Part shown: positions 7,951 through 14,944 of the stretch, piece by piece
Position numbering within the stretch: position 1 is the first letter of the stretch
How the letters are laid out: each line of letters starts with the position of its first letter
From: Actinomycetota bacterium
Lineage (GTDB): Bacteria; Actinomycetota; Acidimicrobiia; Acidimicrobiales; Ilumatobacteraceae
Assembly (NCBI GenBank): GCA_963169665.1
Contig: CAUJET010000219.1
Coordinates: 1-49,901, forward strand
DNA length: 49,901 nt
Reading direction: 5' to 3'
Position numbers and translations under genes: made by a program
The notes under the pieces: model-generated
What the model was told of the DNA's origin: nothing
Seen by the model: the letters and a program-made list of their open reading frames with translations, nothing else
The model's database searches: none

Positions 7951-9707
7951 CTGGGCGCGAGCCAGCAGCAGGTGTTGGCCGGCAGCCGACCCGCGTCGTC
8001 GTGACCCGGTGCCGAGCTGATCACCACCTCGGCGTCGGCCAGCGTCGGCACCAGCGAGGCAAGGTCGATCTCCGCATCCCCGACGTTGAGCACGACCGTG
8101 ACGTCGCCACGTCGCAGCATCAGCAGGTCGGGGTGCTCGACGTCGACGAAGCCCAGCCCGGCGTCGGGATCGAGCCGTGACCGACGGGCGCTCAGCAGGT
8201 GGTGGTACAGCGACAGCATCGAGGCGGGGTCGTGCTGTTGGGCCGCCACGCTGTACGTGCCCCAGTCGTCGGGTTGGGGCAACCACGGCGACCCGACCGC
8301 ACGGCCGAGATGAGACGCCGACCCGAACGAGAAACCGAACGACGTCGCCTGATCGGCGGTCCATGGCAGCGGCACGCGGCAGCCGTCGCGGCCGGGCTCC
8401 CGGCCGTCGGTCCGCTCGAAGATCGGATCCTGGCGAACGGCGTCGGGCAGGTCGAGCACCTCGGGCAGCCCGAGCTCCTCGCCCTGGAACAGGTACAGCG
8501 AACCGGGCAGCGATGCCGTGAGCGTGATCGCGGCGCGGGCTCGCACCGTGCCGAGCGCGAGGTCGACCGGCGCGCCCGTGTACACGAGGTTGTTCTTGGT
8601 CCAGCTCGACAGCTCGGCGGCGTCGGCGCGGCCGTAGCGGGTGACCGACCGCTGGGTGTCGTGGTTGTTGATCGTCCAGGTGAGCGGCGCGCCCGATGCC
8701 GTGAGCGCCTCGTAGACGGGTTCGATGGTGGCCCGCAGCGTGTCGACACGCCACGGCGCCAGCATCAGGTCGAAGCAGAACGACTGATGGAACTCCTGAG
8801 GGTTCACGTACTGCAGCAACAGGTCGGGCCGGTCGGGGGTGTACGCCTCGCTCACCGTCACCAACTCGCGGCCGGGATGTGTGCGCTCGTACTGCTCGAG
8901 CAGCGTGCGCCACCCGCGCCAGTGCTCGTGGGCCGTCGGCCAGAACACCGAGTACGGGTTGTGCGACCACACGTCGTTCTCGGCGGTGCCCTCGGGCGCC
9001 GGCGGTGCGTCGGGCAGGCCCGGCGCCTTGCCGACGACCGCGACCGCGTCGACGCGGAAGCCCTCGACCCCACGGTCGAACCAGAAGGTGAGCATCGCGT
9101 CGAACATCGCGACGACGTCGGGGCACGACCAGTCGAAGTCGGGCTGCCACGGCGAGAACGTGTGCAGGTACCACTGGCCGGGCGAGCCGTCGGCCTCGGT
9201 GATGCGGGTCCACGTCGGCCCGCCGAACACCGACCGCCAGTTGTTCGGCGGCTCGTCGCCGTTCGGACCGCGGCCGTCGCGGAAGTAGAACCGGGCGCGC
9301 TCGGGACTGCCCGGGCCGGCGGCGAGCGCCGCCTGGAACCACGAGTGCTGCGAGCTGCAGTGGTTGGGCACCACGTCCATCAGCACGCGGATCGAGCGTG
9401 CTCGCGCGGCCTCGACCAACCGGTCGAACGTCGACAGGTCGCCGTACATCGGCTCGATGCCGAAGTAGTCGGCGACGTCGTAGCCATGGTCGAGTTGTGG
9501 CGACGGGTAGCACGGGGTGAGCCACACGGCGTCGACGCCCAGGGTCTCCAGATGGTCGAGGCGGTCGACGATGCCGGCGAGGTCGCCGATGCCGTCGCCG
9601 TCCGCGTCGGCGAACGACCGCACGTACACCTGGTACACCACGGCGTCACGCCACCACGGGGCCACCCCGGTCGGCTGCTGTGTGGGCTGTTCGGAGGTGG
9701 AGGTCAT
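7947..9707 (-). CDS. GH13 alpha-glucosidase (second paralogue)
   Basis: A 586-aa cytoplasmic family 13 hydrolase, paralogous to the next gene in the operon and sharing long motifs with it, including YQVYVRSFADADGDG and AALAAGPGSPER. Catalytic residues are D220 (EGFRVDAVAV), E287 (VTVSEAY) and D350 (TINNHD). A loop differs markedly after the nucleophile: KAPGLPDAPPAPEG here against KEDGLPD in the paralogue. This suggests different substrate preference, so the pair may split products of differing linkage or length. Its ATG overlaps the stop of the LacI gene by 4 nt (ATGA), so the two are translationally coupled. Confidence 0.93.
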   Translation of the reverse strand: MTSTSEQPTQQPTGVAPWWRDAVVYQVYVRSFADADGDGIGDLAGIVDRLDHLETLGVDAVWLTPCYPSPQLDHGYDVADYFGIEPMYGDLSTFDRLVEAARARSIRVLMDVVPNHCSSQHSWFQAALAAGPGSPERARFYFRDGRGPNGDEPPNNWRSVFGGPTWTRITEADGSPGQWYLHTFSPWQPDFDWSCPDVVAMFDAMLTFWFDRGVEGFRVDAVAVVGKAPGLPDAPPAPEGTAENDVWSHNPYSVFWPTAHEHWRGWRTLLEQYERTHPGRELVTVSEAYTPDRPDLLLQYVNPQEFHQSFCFDLMLAPWRVDTLRATIEPVYEALTASGAPLTWTINNHDTQRSVTRYGRADAAELSSWTKNNLVYTGAPVDLALGTVRARAAITLTASLPGSLYLFQGEELGLPEVLDLPDAVRQDPIFERTDGREPGRDGCRVPLPWTADQATSFGFSFGSASHLGRAVGSPWLPQPDDWGTYSVAAQQHDPASMLSLYHHLLSARRSRLDPDAGLGFVDVEHPDLLMLRRGDVTVVLNVGDAEIDLASLVPTLADAEVVISSAPGHDDAGRLPANTCCWLAPR

Positions 9708-10702
9708 CGGCGGGGTCCCGTGGTGGAGCGGACGACCAGTTCGATCTGCAGCTCCTCGGCGAGCTGCGGACGGGCGTTGGCGGCGATCGCCTCGAGCACG
9801 AGGTCGGCGCCGCGGCGACCAGACCCCTCCAACGGTTGGCGGACGGTCGTGAGGTTCATGAGCGCGGCGAGTTCGATGTCGTCGTACCCGATGACCGACA
9901 GGTCGTCGGGGACGCGCCGGTCGAGTGCGGCGGCGGCCTCGAGCACGCCGACCGCCTGTACGTCGGACGTGGCCACGATCGCCGTCGGCGGGTCGGGCAT
10001 CGACAGCAGGTCGAGGGTCATCTGCTTGGCGGCCGAGCGCAGGTGCGCGCCGTAGCGGACGAGCTCGGGCATCGGCTCGATCCCGGCCAGGGTGAGGGCC
10101 CTGCGGTAGCCCTCCTCACGGTGGACGCTCGACACGAACCCGAACGGGCTGTTGGGCGGCTCGCCGACGAACCCGATGCGTGTATGGCCGATGTCGATGA
10201 GGTGCTGTGTCGCGATCTGGCCACCCCATCGGTCGTCGATGCACACGCTGGGCAGCGACGGTGCCGTCGTGTCGATCAGCACGGTCGGGAACCGGGCAGC
10301 GGCCAGCCGTTCACCTTCGCTGTCGCTCAACGGCAGCGAGATCACGATCAGCCCGTCGAGCGAGTGCGTGGGAATTTCCAGGAGTCGTTCCGCGATCTGT
10401 CCGGGCGCGGCGACATTGAACAGCACGACCTCGTACCCGTGCGGCTGCAATCGTGCGACCACGCCGCGGATACGTTCGTAGGCCGACGGCTCGTCGAAGT
10501 AGGTGACCAGGACGCCGATCAATCCACCGCGTCGTCCCTGGCCAATGCGCTTGCGACGGTTCGGCGAGTAGCCCACTTCCTCCATCGAGCGAAGCACCCG
10601 TTCGCGCATGGCAGGGCTGACGTTCGGGCTGTCGTTGAGCACACGTGAGACGGTGCCGATGCCCACCTTCGCGTGGGCTGCCACCAGTGCCAGGGTCGTC
10701 AT
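9704..10702 (-). CDS. LacI-family regulator of the glucosidase operon
   Basis: A 332-aa repressor. The helix-turn-helix is at residues 3-24 (LALVAAHAKVGIGTVSRVLN) and the ligand-binding core follows, with motifs LIGVLVTYFDEPS, TAIVATSDVQAVG and LSVIGYDDIELAA. It is the first gene of a three-gene operon with two alpha-glucosidases and overlaps the next gene by 4 nt, which fits autoregulation. It is clearly distinct from the LacI protein at 303-1367. There is no Shine-Dalgarno sequence before the ATG. A -10-like TAGTGT lies inside a perfect 9-bp inverted repeat just upstream, a candidate operator. Confidence 0.92.
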   Translation of the reverse strand: MTTLALVAAHAKVGIGTVSRVLNDSPNVSPAMRERVLRSMEEVGYSPNRRKRIGQGRRGGLIGVLVTYFDEPSAYERIRGVVARLQPHGYEVVLFNVAAPGQIAERLLEIPTHSLDGLIVISLPLSDSEGERLAAARFPTVLIDTTAPSLPSVCIDDRWGGQIATQHLIDIGHTRIGFVGEPPNSPFGFVSSVHREEGYRRALTLAGIEPMPELVRYGAHLRSAAKQMTLDLLSMPDPPTAIVATSDVQAVGVLEAAAALDRRVPDDLSVIGYDDIELAALMNLTTVRQPLEGSGRRGADLVLEAIAANARPQLAEELQIELVVRSTTGPRR

Positions 10703-10703
10703 C

Positions 10704-10735
10704 GGCGTGGAACACTAGCGCGCGATTTCCACGCC
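10704..10735. promoter_or_regulatory. Inverted repeat at the start of the glucosidase operon
   Basis: GGCGTGGAA (10704-10712) and TTCCACGCC (10727-10735) form a perfect 9-bp inverted repeat with a 14-bp spacer, immediately before the LacI ATG (10702, minus strand). A minus-strand TAGTGT lies within it. It is a candidate autoregulatory operator, different from the TGCAAGCGCTTACA sites. Confidence 0.55.
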
Positions 10736-10811
10736 GTCCCGGCGCCGAGCGACGTTCGGACGAGACGATCGGCACCCGGCGCCGGGAGGTTCGACAGCTG
10801 TCAGACCTCGG

Positions 10812-12224
10812 TCAGCCGACGGATCGTCGGAGCGCGGACACCAGTGCTGCGCTCTGCGCTGCGCTGACGTCGAGCACGCGGACCGTCCGGACGCCGCTCA
10901 CGTGGATGGACACGTGGTGCAGACCGTGCCGTCGCTGGAACGGGCTCTGCGTCACCGACCAACTCTGCACGCGATCGAGCGGGACGACCGCGGAGCGCCA
11001 CGCCACCACGCCCGACTCGACGATGACGGCATCGGCACCGATCCCGTGCCGGCGTGCCCGACCCGCCGGAACACCCGACGCCGCGCCGGCCGCCGCAGCG
11101 ACGAGCGTCACCCAACTCCACGGCACCCCGAACACGATGGGCACCCAGATCGTCGCCGCCGCACCGACGATGAACCGTCGACGCACCAGACGACGGATGG
11201 CGACCGGGACGGTGGCCCGATCGGCGTCCGGGACGTCACGTGCCCCCATCGCCACACGCACCACGGCGCTCGCGTCGGCGAGCCGGACCACGGGCACCGA
11301 GTCGTTCGCGCTGCCGCTGCCCTCGCCGGTGAGCCGACCCGCCGTGGCGACGTCGACCGATGCGAGCCCGAGCCGACGACGCACCAGGTTCTGGTGCAGC
11401 ACCACCACCTGCACCCGGGCCAACGGCACCACCGTGGCGCGCCGCTCCAGCAGACCACGCTCGATCACCAGGTCGGTGGCCCGACGCGCCATGCGATAGC
11501 CGTGTGAGCGGAGCACCGACACCACGGCGGCCACCCCGATCGACACGATCACGAACCCGAGGCCACCGACGACGACCGAGAGGTCGCCCAGCACGCGACC
11601 GGCATCGTCGTCGAGCCGGGCATCGTCGAGCATGCTCATCAGCGCGAACACACCCGCGGGCACGAACAGCAAGGAGGCTCCGGTGACGCCACCGACCGCC
11701 AGCAAGGTGTCCGACACGCGGAGCAACTCGTGTTCCGGAGGCGGGGGGACCGACGCGGCGACACCGTCGCCCAGCACGGCCGACCGGCGAGCCTGTTCGA
11801 GCGCCACCTTCATCGACTCGGCCTCGGCGATCGACAACACATCGAGGGCGATGTCACCGCCGAGCGGGCCGGCGTCGGCCAGCTTCACCTGCACCAGCGA
11901 CACGCCGAGCGCCTGGTGGCGCAACTTGCGCACGACATCGACCTGTTGGACCCGGTCGACCGGCGCCCGGCGGACCGTTCGGTTCCACAGACCGCTGGCC
12001 ACGACGAGCTCGCGGCCGTCGAAGGCATAGGTGGTGGTCGCCCAACGCACGCCGCCGACGACGGCGAACACGGCCACCGCCGACCCCAGTACGAGCGGCC
12101 CCCACGATCGCGACAGCGCGACGAACACCAACGGCCACATGCGCGGCAGCCACGTGATGACGTCGATCACCGGCGAGACCGGATGCAGTCGTCGTCCATC
12201 GGCCGGTGCATCGATCGCCACCAT
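10812..12224 (-). CDS. Membrane protein with bacterial PH domains (YdbT-like)
   Basis: A 470-aa membrane protein. Paired hydrophobic segments (for example WGPLVLGSAVAVFAVVGGV near the N-terminus) alternate with bacterial pleckstrin-homology (bPH2) modules. The modules are marked by repeated motifs of the form RTVRRAPVDRVQQVDVV, RATVVPLARVQVVVLHQN and RSAVVPLDRVQSWSVTQSP. Three such modules make it the long partner of the pair, as in YdbT with YdbS. Its ATG overlaps the stop of the shorter partner (TGATG at 12222-12226). The family is widespread but its cellular role is not established. A link to envelope function is inference. Confidence 0.85.
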   Translation of the reverse strand: MVAIDAPADGRRLHPVSPVIDVITWLPRMWPLVFVALSRSWGPLVLGSAVAVFAVVGGVRWATTTYAFDGRELVVASGLWNRTVRRAPVDRVQQVDVVRKLRHQALGVSLVQVKLADAGPLGGDIALDVLSIAEAESMKVALEQARRSAVLGDGVAASVPPPPEHELLRVSDTLLAVGGVTGASLLFVPAGVFALMSMLDDARLDDDAGRVLGDLSVVVGGLGFVIVSIGVAAVVSVLRSHGYRMARRATDLVIERGLLERRATVVPLARVQVVVLHQNLVRRRLGLASVDVATAGRLTGEGSGSANDSVPVVRLADASAVVRVAMGARDVPDADRATVPVAIRRLVRRRFIVGAAATIWVPIVFGVPWSWVTLVAAAAGAASGVPAGRARRHGIGADAVIVESGVVAWRSAVVPLDRVQSWSVTQSPFQRRHGLHHVSIHVSGVRTVRVLDVSAAQSAALVSALRRSVG

Positions 12225-12784
12225 CAGTGGCCGTCGTCGGTCTCGGATCGCGCGATCGCCAGCAGCCGATCGCGCAGCAGGTCGGCTTCAGCGGCGGCGA
12301 GGTGCGGGATCTGACCTTCGCTCGCCGCTGCGGCGGTGCGCAGACGCAAGGTGACCACCTCGTGGCGGCGCTGCAACGGGCCCTGCTCGACATCGATCTG
12401 CTGGATGCGGTGGAACGGCACGGCCGACGAGGAACGGAACCACACGCCGCGCCGCAGTTCGAGGGCGTCGTCACCGATGCGATAGCGCCAGTACCGGTAT
12501 CGGCGCGCCGGATACCACCAGGCGAGCGCCACCACGACCGCACCGACCCCTGCGCCGATCACAGCACCGGCGACGCCGGCGATCACGAGTCCGGCGATGA
12601 TCGCCGCCGCGCCCGACACGACCGCCCACGACACGGTGACCATTCGCCAGATGCGCGGCGCCGCGGGGTGCAGGTGGTGCAGACCCTCCTCCGCCGGCCA
12701 GACGAGTGGGTCGACGGGCCGGTCGACGCCAGGACGGGCGTCCACATCGGCCGGGGTGACGTCCGGATCGTCGGGCATCGCCAT
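12224..12784 (-). CDS. Membrane protein with one bacterial PH domain (YdbS-like)
   Basis: A 186-aa protein. It has an acidic N-terminal tail, two adjacent membrane segments (WRMVTVSWAVVSGAAAIIAG and AGAVIGAGVGAVVVALAWW), and then one bPH2 domain containing VPFHRIQQIDVEQGPLQRR. It is the short partner of the downstream three-module protein. The open frame extends far upstream, but the ATG at 12784 is chosen because it overlaps the stop of the NUDIX-GNAT gene (TGATG). ATG 12778 is a close alternative. Together with the gene before and after it, it forms a three-gene coupled operon. Confidence 0.85.
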   Translation of the reverse strand: MAMPDDPDVTPADVDARPGVDRPVDPLVWPAEEGLHHLHPAAPRIWRMVTVSWAVVSGAAAIIAGLVIAGVAGAVIGAGVGAVVVALAWWYPARRYRYWRYRIGDDALELRRGVWFRSSSAVPFHRIQQIDVEQGPLQRRHEVVTLRLRTAAAASEGQIPHLAAAEADLLRDRLLAIARSETDDGH

Positions 12785-13818
12785 CAGGGGGTGCGCACGA
12801 AGCGGATGTCGGGCGCCCGTTCCTCGTTCCCCCGACCGTCGGTGCGCTCGGCCTCGACGAAGCCCGCTCGCTCGTAGAACGCCTGGGCCCGGGTGTTTGC
12901 CTCGAACGTCCACAGCTGCAGACCGTCGGGGAAACGCTGGATCGCCCGGTCGAGCAGCCGGGTGCCGAGGCCCTGCCCCATGCGGGTGGGATCGACGTAG
13001 AGCTGTTCGATCCAGCCCGTGCCGCCGACCCCGGCGTCGAGCACCATCAGGGCGACCACGGTGCCATCGACCTCGGCGACGGTCGCCTCGGCATGGCCGA
13101 TCACCTCGTCGCCGAACCACCGACGGACCTCGCTCGACGAATGGATGCACGGCACCTCGGGCAGCCCGAATTCGCGCGACCGCAGGTACACCGAGGCCAT
13201 CTCGGCCGCGTCGCTGGCCCGCGCCGGCCGCAGCACCGGCGTGCCGGGCTGCAGCGAGCGCAGCGCACCTTCGAGCCCCGGCTCGGCCATCGCGATGGCC
13301 TGGTACCAGGGGAACCAGCGCACGTCCTGGCTCTCGCCCTCGGGCGGCGCCGGAGCGACCGGCGGCGCGGTGACGAGGTAGCGGAGGTCGAGGTGGATGT
13401 GTTTGCGCGGACCGGGGTGCACGTCGACGTGCACCAGCTGCGGCACGTCGTCGGCGAAGCTCACGGGCAGGCCGGTCTCCTCGGCCGCCTCGCGCAACGC
13501 GCCGTCCCACGGGGTCTCCCCCAGCTCGATGTGGCCGCCTGGCTGCAACCACAGGCCGAGCCGTTTGTGCTTGTGGAGCACGACCCCCTTCGCGCCGACG
13601 ACGATCGCCGAGCCCGTGACGTGCACCCGGTCGGCCGCCTCCTCGAACGGTCGCTCGAGCCGATCGAGCTGCTGGACGAATTGCTCGATCGCCGAACGTT
13701 CACGTGCGTCGACCGGCGTCCGGGCGAGCACCTGTGCGCGCACGACGGCCGTGAGATCGCTCGAGGGGTCCCACTCGGGCATCTCGTGGTCACCGGCTCC
13801 GGACGTGCGTTCGTGCAT
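12784..13818 (-). CDS. NUDIX hydrolase fused to a GNAT acetyltransferase
   Basis: A 344-aa two-domain enzyme. Residues about 65-190 are a NUDIX domain with a complete box: GHIELGE, seven residues, then REAAEETGL. This predicts hydrolysis of a nucleoside-diphosphate-linked compound with Mg2+. From about residue 195 (TPVLRPARASDAAEMASVYL) the C-terminal half is a GNAT acetyltransferase with the acetyl-CoA loop in QLYVDPTRMGQGLGTRLL and a terminal AQAFYERAGF. Substrates of both halves are unknown. It is the first gene of an operon with the two PH-domain proteins. A TAGCCT -10 box (13826-13831) lies 7 nt upstream of the ATG, pointing to a leaderless transcript. Confidence 0.9.
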   Translation of the reverse strand: MHERTSGAGDHEMPEWDPSSDLTAVVRAQVLARTPVDARERSAIEQFVQQLDRLERPFEEAADRVHVTGSAIVVGAKGVVLHKHKRLGLWLQPGGHIELGETPWDGALREAAEETGLPVSFADDVPQLVHVDVHPGPRKHIHLDLRYLVTAPPVAPAPPEGESQDVRWFPWYQAIAMAEPGLEGALRSLQPGTPVLRPARASDAAEMASVYLRSREFGLPEVPCIHSSSEVRRWFGDEVIGHAEATVAEVDGTVVALMVLDAGVGGTGWIEQLYVDPTRMGQGLGTRLLDRAIQRFPDGLQLWTFEANTRAQAFYERAGFVEAERTDGRGNEERAPDIRFVRTP

Positions 13819-13825
13819 GGCGGTG

Positions 13826-13831
13826 AGGCTA
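13826..13831 (-). promoter_or_regulatory. -10 box for the NUDIX-GNAT operon
   Basis: The minus strand reads TAGCCT, 7 nt, then ATG. This is the leaderless arrangement seen repeatedly in the window. Confidence 0.45.
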
Positions 13832-13876
13832 CGGCGCCGGTGCTCCGCCGCTGCTCCGTCACCTCACCACCAGCTC

Positions 13877-13920
13877 ATCTCCGCTCGATCTCCGTTCGAT
13901 CTCCGTTCGATCTCCGCACG
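13877..13920. repeat. Four 11-bp direct repeats upstream of the OmpR-type regulator
   Basis: ATCTCCGCTCG, ATCTCCGTTCG, ATCTCCGTTCG and ATCTCCGCACG follow one another without a gap. An 11-bp period is about one helical turn, the spacing at which PhoB/OmpR-type winged-helix regulators bind tandem sites. The array lies between the divergent NUDIX-GNAT gene and the regulator gene, about 170 bp before the latter. Confidence 0.8.
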
Positions 13921-14040
13921 GTCATCGTTCGGTCGCCCGGTTCGCTCCGGGTTCGGGCCACGCTCCGGAAAGACGACCACACCTGGTCGAAAATGTCGCT
14001 CCAGTTCGGACCGTCCCCGACCGATACCTCCAGTGACCAC

Positions 14041-14063
14041 GGTTGGGAAGGGACCTCCCAACC
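14041..14063 (+). promoter_or_regulatory. Hairpin or operator in the regulator's leader
   Basis: GGTTGGGA (14041-14048) and TCCCAACC (14056-14063) form a perfect 8-bp inverted repeat with a 7-bp spacer, ending 25 nt before the ATG at 14089. It could be an mRNA hairpin or a dyad operator. Confidence 0.6.
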
Positions 14064-14088
14064 GCAACAAGGCGGAGAGACAACAGGG

Positions 14089-14856
14089 ATGGAACCAGAC
14101 GCACAACTGGCACCTCGGGTGCTGCTCGCAGTGAACGACGCATTGTTGCGTCGTGTCGCCGGCGTGGCGCTTCGAGAGCGCGGATTCTCGGTGAGCGCGA
14201 CGACCGAAGGGTCAGCAGCGCTCATGCTCGCCGAATCGTTCTCCCCTGACGTGATCATGGTGGACCTCGAATTGCCGAGCCCCAAGGGCGGGAGCCTGTT
14301 CGACACCGTGAGAGGGCTCACGGACGCATACATCGTCGGCATTGCACCCCCCGATGCCGACGCGATGCGCATCCGTGCGCTGCGGGCAGGGGCCGACGAT
14401 GTCGTGTCCGTACCGGTGACCCCCGACGAGCTGGCGGCTCGTTGTCAGGCACTGCTGCGCCGTCCTCGCAACGTCCACACCCGGTGGGACCCGATGGCGG
14501 CCTCGCTGATCAACATCGGCCCGCTCACCGTCGACGTCGGCCGCAAGGAGATCCAGGTGCACGGCCAGGACGTGCCGGTCACGCGGATCGAGTTCGCCCT
14601 GTTCGAACAGCTCTGCCGGCACCCTGCCGAGGTGCGTGCCCGCACGCAGCTCCTCGAAGAGGTGTGGGGTCCGAACTGGGTGGGCGACACCCATGTCGTC
14701 GACGTGCACCTGTCGAACCTGCGACGCAAGCTGCAGAAGCTGGCACCCGAGCTGCGCTTCATCCACACCGTGCGCGGCGTGGGCTTCCGGCTCAGCACCG
14801 ACCTGCTCCGCTCCGAGATCGACGACCGCGAGAACCGCAAGCTCGTCTCGGCCTGA
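14089..14856 (+). CDS. Atypical OmpR/PhoB-family response regulator
   Basis: A 255-aa regulator with an N-terminal receiver domain (about 10-125) and a C-terminal winged helix (about 145-245). The winged helix contains VTRIEFALFEQLCRHPAEV and the recognition region HVVDVHLSNLRRKL. The receiver keeps the phospho-acceptor-like Asp in VIMVDLE. Other key positions are lost: the N-terminal acidic pair is VND, the Thr position is hydrophobic (GIAPP), and the invariant Lys before Pro is Val (VSVPV). It may therefore work without phosphorylation. No histidine kinase is adjacent. ATG 14089 follows a purine-rich GGCGGAGAG (14071-14079). The frame stays open far upstream only because of high GC. Confidence 0.9.
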   Translation: MEPDAQLAPRVLLAVNDALLRRVAGVALRERGFSVSATTEGSAALMLAESFSPDVIMVDLELPSPKGGSLFDTVRGLTDAYIVGIAPPDADAMRIRALRAGADDVVSVPVTPDELAARCQALLRRPRNVHTRWDPMAASLINIGPLTVDVGRKEIQVHGQDVPVTRIEFALFEQLCRHPAEVRARTQLLEEVWGPNWVGDTHVVDVHLSNLRRKLQKLAPELRFIHTVRGVGFRLSTDLLRSEIDDRENRKLVSA

Positions 14857-14883
14857 CCCGGCGGGGTCTCTCCCCGTTCTGCT

Positions 14884-14917
14884 CCGAGCCCGGCACCCGA
14901 TGGGTCGCCGGGCTCGG
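14884..14917. terminator. Bidirectional terminator between regulator and imuB
   Basis: CCGAGCCCGGC (14884-14894) pairs with GCCGGGCTCGG (14907-14917) around a 12-nt loop, between two convergent genes. Confidence 0.75.
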
Positions 14918-14944
14918 TCGCGTCCGGACCGCCGGCATCTGGGG

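Noticed and set aside
6216..10648. Long plus-strand open frames (for example 6216-8180, 8199-10055) opposite the GH13/LacI operon
   Set aside because: High GC removes stop codons. The minus strand encodes clear catalytic motifs in exactly these positions, and the plus-strand translations are Arg/Gly-rich with no recognisable family.
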